In this document: positions 39,204 through 52,700 of the stretch, piece after piece | How positions within the stretch are numbered: the first letter of the stretch is position 1 | Layout: each line of letters begins with the position of its first letter | Translations under genes and position numbers: made by a program | NCBI GenBank assembly: GCA_008921705.1 | Contig: VFFE01007626.1 | Location: 1,204,712 to 1,268,711 of the forward strand | Reading direction: 5' to 3' | DNA: 64,000 nucleotides | Source of the DNA: Burhinus oedicnemus | Taxonomy: Eukaryota; Chordata; Aves; Charadriiformes; Burhinidae | The notes under the pieces: generated by a model | Told to the model about the DNA's origin: nothing | Seen by the model: only the letters and a program-made list of their open reading frames with translations | The model's database searches: none

Positions 39204-42200
39204 CTAGCTCAGTAGCTGCCGAATCTCCTTGTGCATGTGACACAGGAAGTCCACATATGAAGCCCCCCCACTCAGGCTCTTGTCCTCCACTAGAAAGTGT
39301 TTGAACAGCATTTCCAGCTTATCTTCTTGCTTCACAATTATTAGCTACAAAAAACAAAACAAGAACAAAACCAACAGTGAGTAGTTAGCAGACTTCATGT
39401 TCTTGGAAAAAGAGCAAAAAGCTAAATAGCTCAAAAATTCAAAGATAGATAACCAGAATCACAACATATATATGGCTTATGTGCTTTCACTTCTGTAACT
39501 AAGCTGGGTTAAGTCTCAGTCATTTCTAAATATAAGGAAAATAGCACGTAAGTGGTTTGTGCAGTAGTATATTATAACAGGTCTGAAAAAATTTAGATTT
39601 AGAACTATGGTAAGCACAGAACTCCAAAACTAGTCATAAAATTTTTTTCAGATCATTGAAAACTTTGTTTGAATCACATTTATGAGACCAAGAAGAGTAA
39701 GTTCAGCATTGCAGCATTACCAGGCATCACCTGCTCTGCTAAAAGGGAAGGGGATTTAAAGCTATGAATGTGGAACAACATGTTTACCTTCATGTAGCGG
39801 GATCTCTGCACCTGAAGCATGTCAACAATAGATCGTACTTTCTTTGAAAAGGGGTTTTCCAAGACAGGCAGGGTACTCTGGAATGAAAGATATCCAATCC
39901 CCATTAGTCACATGAAGTAAAGCAACATTAAACAAAACTCAGCAGTTTTGTCATATCACATGAAGATAAAGCTGTATCTACCCCCACTAACATGCAATCT
40001 CTTTTACCTCAACTAGTTACAAGAGCATGTAACATGATATCAGAATTAAAGGTCAATTATTTGTTCCATGTATATATCAAGTGCTCTCCTCACTGTTAGG
40101 GGAAATCTGGCTTGTCAAATAAAGCTAGGCAAAAGCATGGCTGACATGCCCAGACTAGGGACATTTCCACTAGTTTCACATACCTATGCTTCTCTTGTTC
40201 CTAGTATGAAAAATTTAACACTATTTTCTCAACTTGCTTTCTCAGTGTTTTAAGTTTTGGGTGACCATCACAGACACTAGCTCCCACACTGCCATCCAGC
40301 TCACCAAGGCATTGCTAATCTGACTGAAGGATGACACTCCAAAGAGGTTCTGGATCAGGCCTTGCTGCACGTTGACTCCCACCCACACAAAGATGTTCAG
40401 CCCATTCTCCAGCAGGTATATGTCACCCTTGGAGAGACGTTCCTCTGAGTTCCGGATTGCTGCTGGCAAGGAGTCACTGTCAACATCTGCTTTGGTCTGG
40501 TTTAGAGTGAAATAAAAAATAAAATAAAATAAAGATTATAAAACAACATCTTAGGAAGTCCTGAAAATTTCTGCCACTAAGACTCCAACGGTTTTTTCAT
40601 TTCTAGGACTCGTAACTGCAATAGCTGTGACTGAAGTATCATCTTCCTTAGTTTAGTTTTCTTACTGAACGTGACACAGAAGCAGATCAGAGACTCTTGG
40701 TTAGCAAACGAGAACATAAGGCTGCTGTGCAATTACTCTGCAGTTCCAATATTGCCTCCTAGAGTAGGAATGTAATTGGCTGTTAGTGTTATTCCAGCAA
40801 CTGTGGTACTGAAAAGTCAAAATAGTACATGGAGTTTCTCTGCAATGATGAAAATTACTACATAAGTTACAAGAAGCTTTAGGACTTTTAAAAGACTATG
40901 AAAGGGTCAAAAGTGTCGTCTTTGCCACTAGTCGCAGGTTCATAGCTTCAAAGAAAATCCCCCAGCGAATTCACAAGATGCAGTAATGCATCTATCACAG
41001 AGTGGAATTAAATTAAGTATCCCAACAGATGGCAGAACCCAAATCCTCGAATCACTTTCCCTTGCTAAAATACAAATGCCAGTCCTAGCAAAGAGTCAAG
41101 ACAACAGCAAGTCTCAAGCGGTAAGAACATCCTGAATTACTCACCAGGGGCAAAAGCCTGGGATAAAAGAAAACATTTGTTTCTGCCACATCCATGGATG
41201 TGACTAACTGACGAATGTAGGCACGGTCATCCGTCGTGACCTCCGGACCAGGCTGAAGGACATCACTCTTCAACACACAATTCAAGTACACGGGAAGCAG
41301 CTTCATGCATTCAGGGAGGATCAGCTACAAGTCACAAGCAGACAGAAGTTGGTCAGCTGTCTTGCTGAATAAGCTTGTATTTGACAAAATGAGGCTTGCA
41401 TGAACCAACAAAGCGTGGTACAGCTACGAGGAGTGAAAACTGACAGTCTAATTATATCATGGACTTGCAAAAATAACAAAAAACTCTTCCCTGGAGCAGG
41501 CAGTGCTTTCTGGGCTCCAGACAGATGTCCAAGAAGCCATTCTCAAATACAGTTTTACTTCCAGTCTCCCTACTTCTCCGAGTCTTCTCTTTGCAAATTT
41601 CTGGTTAGCAAACCAATTGACCTTTTTGAGTAGATTAAGTAGAAGAAGCTCTCATCACCTTTTAATACCCGAGCCTGTGATTCAAGTGAAAGCATCAGTT
41701 TACCTGGCCAGCAGAAGAGGGACTAGCACAGTTCTTTCGATAGCAAGCTAGGATCTGGGCACACTGGTTGATCAGTGCATCTCGTACAGTTTTTACTGGA
41801 CTACTCAGAACTCCACGATATGCTGCACAGAAAAGGAAAGAGATAGACAGCTATCAAGTGATTGCTCATGCACAGTAAAAAAAAAAAAACAACGCTACTC
41901 CCACAAAGTAAATCTAAAGAACTATTGTTTAGGAAAGTCTTTTTTCCCCTCCCCTTCAAAGTTGTGGGAAAGAGATGATACATTCCTACTGAAGATCAGT
42001 AGCAGCTCATTTACTCCATTTTATTACATATTCTTCAATTCTCTATCTCCCATGTACTTTAAAATACACTTACTCCTACTTGAAAGCAGGTAGTACTATA
42101 AAGCCTGGCCATCTTCCTTTAATGGACTGAAAATGGACTGTTTTTTAGATTTTAATGGTGATAAATATACTCTAGATCTCTGCTGCATTTGTAGGCTTTA

Positions 42201-43750
42201 CTGCAAACCAGAAAGTGCAAATAGGGTACAATGCATAGAAGTATGATTTTTAACCCAGATCTATGAGCAAAGGCCACCATTTCCTATTCCCGGAGCAAAA
42301 TTCTGGAACAGTTAAGGAATGAACTAAACCAGTCTAAAAATAAATAGAAGGATGAATTCAGACAGCCGTCAATACAAACCTTTATTAGAAAAATTTAGAC
42401 AAGAATTTGCATGAAGGATAAGCCTACACCCTCTCTCTGTACCTCTCATCCTAAGCAACAATACTATCACCACTTTATGCTCTTTCCCACAAATGACTGA
42501 AGTATCAAGATTGCCACCTGACATTTGATGCAAAGAGAATAAACAGGTGTCATTGGATGACAACAGGCATTTTAACAGAAGTTAAAGGTTGCAATTCTTG
42601 TTACCATATTTACCCTTACCATATTTAGCCAAGTAATTGATGAGCGTGTCTGTCTCACAGTTTCGATAGAGGTCAGCAAGCTGCGTGCAACAGTTTAGGG
42701 AGAGGTTGTGAATGCGGAGTCGTCGCTGTCCTGCACAACTTGTATACAACAGAGCACACTGTAGGAGAGAAAAATGCCAGCATATAGAAAGATGAGGTCC
42801 TGCTACAGTAAAAAATGCAGGGTTTGAATGTATTTCATTAAAAACTAGGACTCGGATACCTAAACAAATAATTATGTAAAAGACATGCAGAATCAGCTAA
42901 AGGCATATGCTAAGAATCAGAGTCCATGAAAGACAACAAGCATCAATGTCAGCAGTTCGTATTAAGGGAACTGGTCTTGGAAAATGGATTGTAGCTTGAA
43001 GCAGTCTAGATCACCCTGAAAACACGTATGCTGAAAGGCTAAGGGTATAGTAAGGGGCAGAAAGAAAGAATGAACAGGAGTGTCTAATAATTCAGTTCAG
43101 AGCAACCTCTTTCTCTTCTGCAACTGGCAGTCTTTCCAGTTGAGATTTGATTCCACCTTGACACAGTTTTGTTGACAATTCTGAACTGTCAGCTCAATTC
43201 TTTCTCCTAGAGAGCCTCCCCCCTCACCTGAAGGAGTGCACCACTGTCTTCACTCAGTTTGTCATCATGCTTGAATTCCACTGTGATTGTTTTATCACAG
43301 TCCAAACCTGCCATCTCTACATCAGTTGTGTTGCTCATATAGAAAGCTCCAAAAAAGTCAGTTGCTCGAATACCTAAAAAAGAAAAATACCCAACACGAA
43401 CCACGATTTTCAACAGAACAACAAGACTCTGGAGCCCTGAAAATCCTGTCATTGGTGACACTAAGTTATCTTGACAGATTTCAGCAGGGATCTTTGCTCA
43501 GTCTTGACAGCACTCTTAGAATTTCAAAGCTTTAGCAGGGCTTTTTGCATAGCTTAGTCTCAAGGTGTTTTAGACTAGGGAAAAATCTGTTACTTCCCAT
43601 ATGACATGCTTGAAGTGGTTAATTTATTAAGACTCATTCATGATAACACCTACCTGTGCTTGTGCGCACTCTCATTACAGCATCAAATCCCACTTCTTTC
43701 TGGACATCTCTTCTCAAGTCATTCAGGAACCTATCCTGATCCGTCTCCAG
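39204..43750 (-). other. SEC24C: SEC24C beta-sandwich, helical and gelsolin-like C-terminal exons
   Basis: Exons 43654-43750 ([20 protein letters not shown]) and 43228-43373 ([20 protein letters not shown]) encode the beta-sandwich part. Exons 42620-42758, 41704-41822 and 41145-41324 encode the helical part ([58 protein letters not shown]). Exons 40305-40496, 39788-39877 and 39204-39344 encode the gelsolin-like end ([17 protein letters not shown] to the stop). Confidence 0.95.
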
Positions 43751-46700
43751 CTAGAACACAAGCAATAATTCAAGTATCATACTCCCGTAAATCAGAGCTG
43801 CTCCATAAACTAATTTTAAAGCAGATATTATCTCCTACAATCTTACTCTAAAAATCAGCCATCGCTGAGTGTCCTGCTAATAAAATATTGTGCTAAAAGG
43901 TCAACAGCATAGCTTTTCTTGTTTTTTGTTATTAATAGAGATATTTTGTGTAAAGACATAAAACTAACAAAATTATTTTGGTGAAAATCTTTAAATTTAA
44001 GTAGCAATTTGTTTCCAAGGAAGTACTTGTTCACTACAATTCACACTATGAAAAAGAACTCTTAACTAAACAATAATTCCTATTTAGATCAAACATCAGT
44101 CTGAGTCAACGTCACTCTTACCTGGAAATACGCATACTTATAAATGGAGCCTCCCGTCTGGTAAGTTACTACACCTAGTGTCGCCACATCCAAATACTGG
44201 TTTGGAAATAGGAACAGATCCACACAGCAGCCCTGGGCCACACAGTCCTTGGCCAAGTTGTTGTAAAAGCTTGTCTGTGGTTGAAACAAAGTCTACAAAA
44301 GGAAGTCAGAGATGAGATCAGAAGTTTGTAGTAAGAAAAGCAAAGTAAGATCCAGTTTATAATCCCAGTCAATACACTTTTATACTTTAAGTCTCTCTTC
44401 AGGGAAATTAGGATCATATAAATTCTTCCTGACCCTGCCTTTGGAGAACTGTTGAGTATTACAAAAATTACTCCATATCTTGCTTTAATTCTAAGTTCAG
44501 TATATTTACTTTAATCCAGCTATGGTATTTTATCCTCTTTAAGAATCTAGATCTATCTCTTCTTGTTCTCATACCAGAGCTGTCCTTATGACATCAAATC
44601 CACACAGCTCTGCTTGAGAACAGAAGATAAAAATGCAGTGTTAAAAGACATTAGCTGGGAAGGTTACATTACATGCTACCCTTGTAATTTTTTTAATATT
44701 GCTTCAGAGTTATTTTATCCCATAAAGAGATCCCATCTAGACCTGTAATGTAAGCATCATGCAAGTCATCATTACCTTCTCCTTATCTGTGTTGATCAGT
44801 TTCTTATCATCCCTGTTCTTTAACTTCCCTGGGGCCTCTGCGATGGGCAGAGAGGTGTGGAAAATGAAGAGCTTGCCAGCACACTCGGCTGCCTGCAGGA
44901 AAGCGAGTGCAGTAGCGCAGGTTAGAAACATTTATAAAAATTGTAAGGGAGACTGTGATTCAAGAACAAGCATTCAAGCATCCTCATTCTTCACTGCTTT
45001 ATGTCAGGAAAGCACTCTGTCAGACACACAGGCTCAGTGATCACCTGGTTACTTTAGTGGTTTCCAACACAGGGAGCACAGCTTACTGGTCAGTTACAGA
45101 AAAGTGAGTTTCAGTTCTACCGGACCTCTGCTAGTTCCATGTCAGGGAGAAAAGGACTGGCTCCAAGAAGACAGAGCAGTGAGCAGGACTCAGTTACAAA
45201 AGGTTTTGCACAAACATGTTAGACTGCTTTCCTCTCTGATTTGCAGCTACTGAGTTTGTGGGAAAGGAAGAGTCACAGAAATGGCGAAGAATTTTGTAAT
45301 CTGAGTTTCAACAGATCATTAATTTTAAATCAGTAACCTATGTCAACACTAGTCAATGTTCGATCAGTATATACAAGTGAGAGTTGGATCATGCATGTAA
45401 GTATCTGGATGAAGTACTGGAATGGAAGGACTTTAGGAAAGGTTTACTTGGTTAGCACATTAGCGCGGGCAACTTCAACAGATTGCATTCTCTCCTTTTA
45501 TTTAGGATTATACCAGAGCTCTAAGCACAGGATTAGAAAGACACCATGCTACAGAACTCCTCAATGAGAGATGACAGACTTCAGCACCTAGTTTTAATAT
45601 TGGAGGGTCTCTTTTTTTTTTTTTTTTTTTTTTTATGTGTGTGTAGGTTCTGTAAACTGTTCAAAGCAAAACCCGGCCAGGTAACTGAGATTAAGCCACA
45701 TGTCTTGTACTTTGAGTAAAAGTTATTAAAAAAAAAAAAAATTGAGTAGAGAACAAATAGATAGCTACATAGAACCAGAGGCACATGCACTTGAAGAATG
45801 AGCCAAGTACTCCCTACATGTAGCACATCTACCACCAGGAAACTTATGAAAAACTTTAGAATTGTCTTATTAGGGCACATTAGCTGAATATGAACTTCAG
45901 AGTACTCAGACTGAAAACAATTTGCAATGACAATCAATTTACTAACCTTCAGCGCCTCCAGCCCTGCTTGAATCACAGGTGCAAAAACAGTTTCGGTTTC
46001 TCTTGTGTCTGCAAACATTTCTGGAATCTGGTCCAGTAAACTAGCAAAGAACAAGAAAATGGAGGAATTCAAGATTCCATTTAATAGGAAAAGCCACACA
46101 GTTGCAATTGATGATGTATGAGCCTGAGGTGGTTTAAACAGAAATCCTTAACATGTCTGTAAATTTGCACAATTTTTACAGTATTTGGCATCTCATTGTT
46201 TATCTGTGAAAAAAATGATGGTTTGTCATTCTTCATTGGCTTCACTCATCCATATCGTCAGTGCTTGCTGTACAGCCTCAACTGATGCCTACTCCAATAG
46301 CTCTTCTGTATTCCTGCTCTTTTAGTATATTCCAATATATATTGGTAAGTAAACTCTTAGGAAAGACCGGTGACACTTGGCTTCTGTTTGCCAAGCATCC
46401 TGTGTACTATTCAAAGATTAATAGGTTTAATGCACACTTTTGTATTTATGGTTGTTAATGCACTACAAAACAAGCTAGAAATTTTCTTTAAAAACATGCA
46501 ATGCCACGTCTAGTTCCCAAAGCGTAGTTAGCTATACAGTATAGTTTAATTACAGTTCAAGCATCATGTTAAATAGTTTGCCAAAACTTTGCTAATTTAT
46601 CTTTCTTGCCTTCTAGATTTCACATTCTCTATCCCACTCATTCAATTTTCTCCACAGAACCAAAATTAGATACCACTGTTATCTCAGTTTACAGTTACTT

Positions 46701-49700
46701 AGGCAGTTGCCTTAAACAGAGCGATTCAGTATTCTTACGACTTTCACTTTGTATCATTCTAGTTGCCTTTTGGTTTTTTTCCCCTAGAAATGCCCCTGTG
46801 CACTAAATCCCCTTATATATACACCCTCTGCCAAGCTGGGCTACGACCCAAATACACCCTTAGCCCATGAATTTTTCCATCCTACTTTGTCAGCTTAATC
46901 TCAAAAGAGTATAGGAAGTTAAAATACATGGAATGACTTCTACGTGAATAACATGACAAATAAGCAGTGAATGTAATACTTTTAAATGCAACATTTGAGT
47001 CTATCAAACAAGAAGTTTACTACAAACATTGTAAATCAGTTTCTATTACCTGGCAATAACTGTCCTGGACTCATTCACGTTCACCAGAAAACCATCAAGG
47101 AGTGGCACAAACATATCCGCCACATCTGAGACAACCATCATTTGTGGCTGTGCCAGTGAGCTCTTCACGTTATAGAAGTGTAATACCTTGTTGTAGGTGA
47201 CAAAGCCTACTCGAATGGCTGATTCTTCCATGTTGCCTTCCCTGTTAAGAGGAAACATACTTGCTTTAACATCTAAGTAGACAGTGAAATCATTACACAG
47301 AACCCACCACAATAAAAGATAAGGGAAAAACACAGGGAAGAAAAATTTATTTTCACCTAGAAAGGTATCCAGAAAGATGTTCTGCTTGGCCTTTTTCTGA
47401 AGAAAAGCTTGATAGGATTATCAAATATCTTTTTTAATTTCTAGCTGTTTTTAAAGGGAAAAAGTGACAGTTTCCTCCATTTTGACTGGCTACAGCAGTA
47501 TACGATATACCTACCTGGGCAGGTAATCTAGGAGTGACTTTAATTCTTCACATATTAGCCTCACTAAGCCACTCTTCATAGCATTGTAAGACACATCAAT
47601 CATGAAAATGAAAGCAGGTGGACTGGGAAACTTGTTATTCTGTGGAAAAGAGGGAAGAAGTCACATCATGGACACGTAACGCAGCCCACATAACAGCTCA
47701 GTAACATGGACAAATGAATGCTGGTCAAATGTACTTTCATGTACTTTTCTACTCATGAGCAGTAATTGTTTCTTCAGATCATTCTCCCACCCCATCCCAA
47801 CTAACAGACCCGTAAGCACACTGTACTTGAAATGGACCAGTCTTACATGCCCTAGACTGATTTTGCCATTGCTCAGTGAAGAACAGGCTAGTCACACCTA
47901 AATCATCTATTTACATGACTAGGCCAGATAGGGAAGTAGACAGGGAAGTTTCCTGCCAGTTCTCAAGACTCTGGAATCTGACCAGACTTGTTATAGGTGA
48001 TTTCATCAATATAAAGCAAAAGATTTTCCTCTCCAAGAACTGCAACCTTTCCCTTCTACTTAAATATCAAGTTCGTTTTGGGAAAGAAAAACTTGTTTCA
48101 GTCAACAGTTTTCTGAAGTCTATAGGCCATACTGTTAGAAGCACACAGAACAAAAACAAAACACAAGAACTTTCAAAAAAGCTGGGAAAATTGCACCTTG
48201 TTTGAATTAAAAATGCTTCTTATGCTGTTAGAAGCAAGATAATTGTTTTTTTCTCTTAACTCGAAGTAAAGCTGAGGCATCAGAAGGTAACCAGTATTAA
48301 GTTGCAACATTTAGGCATCTATTTTCCCACCATTTATTTCAGCAGAGATATAAGTTGCTTTAATAAACACCTTGCACATATTTTTCCTATTCCTTAGAAG
48401 ATAATTATTCCTTAAATCTTTAATTTAAAAGCAAACCAGCTCTGACAATATATATTTCCACACTATTCTTGTGGTTTTAACCACTATGGCTGTATTTGAA
48501 AGTTAAGTTCAATAGGTGAAGTGGTGGCACACTGCATAGTTACTACTGTACTTTTCTTGAATCTCTCCTACATTCTCCTTCTGCCCCAAGGACTGCTGCA
48601 AGGGAGTCCCTCCTGCAGAATTGCTACGGTAATAGCAGCTATAGCTGCTTTTATAGCTCCAGAATAGAACGACAGAGGCAGCTATAACAAAATTATATTA
48701 TGTCATGTGTGATCAAGACTTCCTCTATTTTGGGAAGCAAGCAGGCAAGCACATTATCTTACACACTGAAGTGGGTTGGATTAATGCTGTTAATGATCTC
48801 TGCCAGCTAGAAAGCAGCCCCAGACAATTCATATCATTCTTACTTTTAGGAAAATACGCTTTTTATTTAAAATCACAACAAAATACAGAAATAAACACAA
48901 ACTACTTGCACTACACACACCTTGCAATAGTCAACTGTTGCTAGAAACTCATAAGATCCCAGTGATAATTCCGGTCGATCATAGAAGTCTACTCGCTTTC
49001 CAGTATGGTCCAAATGCTGGAAGTAGTGAGGTGGCACTAGGGAAAAAAACCCATCAAGTTCAGTAACACATCCATGATAAACACTGTGACTAGAGAGCTA
49101 ACATGACAACAGCTGTTTCAAATAAAACTCCAGGAAAGCTAGCTAACACTCTGTGCTAGCGTGCAAGTATTACTAAAAATATTCATGCAATTTAAGAGCA
49201 TCATTAAAGCCAAGAAATACAGACAAACTGCTTCCAGCTTGTCTTACGCACCAGGTGGCACACTGTATAGCCACTATTGTACTTTCCCTGAATCTCCGTT
49301 ACATTCTTATTTTACATTTCATATCAGAAATGTCACAACAACATGCTCTTAAGATTCTTCTGAAGGATTTAGTCCAAAGGACAAATACAACAATCTTGTA
49401 CAAGTAGCAACAAATGACAACAGAGTTTGAGGCAAACTACAGGCTACAACATTACTGACTCAATTCAAAAGACTGACCAAAAGATTGAGCTCCTTATTTT
49501 GCTATATGGGTTAGCTTTTTCCTTCCCTTCCCATGCCATAATCATTTTGTCAAAACAGACAGAGTACTTCTTACAGTGGATTGTAAAGCATTAAGAAAGA
49601 GGAACGGAAAGTGTAACCCCATGCTCAGTGCTCAGTACTTCTGTGCTGGTACCAGGCATCAGAAGGTAAAATAGGAGTTAAGTTTTCGCCTACAGAAGTC

Positions 49701-52700
49701 AGCTGCAGAAACAAAGAAAGCATTTCCCTTGTGCCCCAAGGGCTACCAAGACAGAGAGTCCCTCCTGTACAATTGCTAGGGTGACAAAATATATTCCAGC
49801 TATAGCTGCATATATGCTTCAGGGGAGAATAAAATGAGATTATCTGTAATGATAGTATTCAGCACCTTTAAATTATTCTAAACATTCAAAATTTCAACAG
49901 TTCAAAAGATAACAAAGTGATATCATTAAGACTATATATATAAGCACCTATCACTCTTCTCCTTTCCAAGTACACATCCAGTACAAGTGAATTACCTGAT
50001 TGTTTTTTGCAGAGAAAACAGAAATGTTCGCAAGTATTAGGTACCATTACATTGTATTTTCACAGCATTGCTTTCATCAGCAGTCTCTGAGCATCCCTCC
50101 CTTTTCTGCCCCTGCTGAGTTGTTACAGGTACAGCCATTCATACAGCTGCTGAGTGAGCAGGGACAGGGAATGCATGCTGGCTGAAAATCATCAGACAAA
50201 AACGTTTTTTAAAATTGGCCATTTCTAACCCCCATCAGCTTCCCATTTTGGTTTGTACAAACAGTTGTACAGCGTAACTAAGGTGGTAAGAACAAACAGT
50301 CCATTAAAAGCCACCAGTGCTACTAAATGAAACACTCAAAAAATCACCGTAAGGTTTGCTGTACCTTACATTCCAATGTGCCTTCAAAACAAATCTATGG
50401 ATGTCCTGCTATGAGCAGCACATAGTGACGTCTGCTTAAAAGGAAGCATGTTTTATATTAATTTAGAAGAGCAACTGAGATTAACCGGCATATATTGAAC
50501 ACCCCTATTCATCTGTAGTAGATTTAGCTACAATCTCAGCTCTAAGCAGTGTTTAAACAGACTTTGTGAGCAAAAAAAAAAAAATCCTAACTCATGCTGC
50601 TGACTAGATGTACATCTCAGTCTGTCAGAGAAAAACGTGTGTTTGAAATACCCTCAGAAAATAGCATAAGTATTTTTTCAAACCACCATACATTACGCTA
50701 CAAGTACCTCATGTTAAAAATTTTGTACAATAATACTGCAATGCATAAACACCTAATCTGAACATAATATCAGAACTGAGCACTGAACATGTTTTATAAT
50801 TAATTTTTTTACAAGACTAAACACACACTAAAGCAGAGTATACGTTACAAATGATAAAGATTTATTTGCTTGCATCTTGTTCAAAGATGGCTCCAATAGA
50901 GCCTAGAGACCAATTTCCAGAAGAAACCTTACCCTCGGTGACACAGCTGCAGAAACAACACTGGAACCTCCTTCCACCCTCAATGAATTGCATAAAAGGG
51001 CACATGTAAGCCTTGCACCTATTACATCGGACAGGACCGGATTCTCCATGGTCTACCAAATAAGGAAGGGTCTGTGGAAGCCGGGGTGGGAAAGAAAAGA
51101 AAGGTCACATGACGATGAGACAGAAGTGACCACACATATTGAAGAGCTTAAAACAATCTCCCTGTACATTGCATAGGATTTAGCATTTTAGCAGCTGTGG
51201 GAGATAGTGCAGGGGGTGGGGGAAGCCTAAATAAGTATTTCATAAATGCTTTTCTACTCAAGCTCTATCACAGCGGTTCTCTGTGGGCTGCAGTCGTTAA
51301 TGGGTTATCGCTCTTAGACACAAACCAGTATTTCTGCATGGTGCTGCACTACCTTATATAGTAGCCTGCTTCAGGAGCATGAACTCCAGCACGAGTACCA
51401 CACTGCACAGCACAGATGTACTCCAAGTGAACACAAAAGACTGAAGCCATGCAGAGAATGGCTCTGATGACCTCACGGGAGCGAGCATACAATTTACATT
51501 TCACCACAAGTTGGGTGTTCTAAAAGCAATTCTTCTCCCTTTCTACTTTTTCCTTGTAAAAAACAAGCTTTTTGACAAAACAGAAGCCAGTCATTGCATT
51601 CCATATATTCAAGAACGTACAGCACCCAAATTATCTTAAAAAATTTCAGCTGATAAGACTTATTTTTTAAGTCCACCATGAAATACAGTATATCCATAAG
51701 TTCTGCTTGTCTTGACCCCATTGTATAGGAAGTCCTCAAAACTGTTATGTGGTGATACCATATAACTGATAATATATGTTATTTTTGCAACCAAACCAGA
51801 ATAAGACGCATGGCAACTTCTGCAGCTTCTCAACTTCAGAATAAGCAGGAAGCACAGTAAAATTATTAAGACAAAACTCAGGCAAGCTACAAGCTGCATT
51901 CATAGTTCAAAGCACCTTTCATAACTAAGAATCTAGCTCAAAAGTAAGTTTAACGACTTACTTTTAAATTTTCTGACACTAAAGGTGTCCAGTCTTAATT
52001 CTCTCAGTCACCCTAAACCTCTGATCGTGTTTAAGAGACAACATATTCCTTGAGCAGGAGTCAAGCAAATACTCCAGCCACTTTCTTCCTCTTCATGCCA
52101 CAGACATGCCACATCTCTCATTCAAAACTACTAATCATTTATAGACAATACAATGGTTTTGTGGCCAGCATTTCTGAGCTCCTACTGCCCAGGCTGACCT
52201 CCTCAGAGGAAATACAACTTCAAGTTTTCTGACTGCCAGGCAATGTTGGTATTGTACTTCCAAACAATCAGCTTTTTTCCTCAGCCTCTCCCCCAATAAA
52301 CACACATGCAAACAAACTACAAGGGTGCTGCAAACATGCAGTGCTATGCAAAACTTGTCACTAACCACTTACTCCCAGAAGGCACAGAGATACTTCTTTC
52401 TGAAGCTTCAAACTTTGCTTTCTGAACTGTGTGTTAACACGGGGCAATGTTCCTGTATCTGGCAACCAGGTGCTGGATTTTTATACATTCTAGATTTATC
52501 TGAATGCTGTATTTTCGTGACACATTCATTCTCTCATTACTAATACGTTAAGCTCTAGCTCCACCTACAGTCTTACTGCTCTGAACAGCTGAGCCTTCAT
52601 CTGTTGGAACAGCCACTCCACAGGGAGTTTGCCCTTGCCATGAAGAACCTTCCAATGCTAGAAGCTGACTAGTCTCTGGGGCAATTTTCCGATCCTAGCC

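Noticed and set aside
45581..46099. 172-codon minus-strand open frame
   Set aside because: It is SEC24C exon 45947-46040 read through into intron, ending in a poly-Lys stretch from the poly-T tract.
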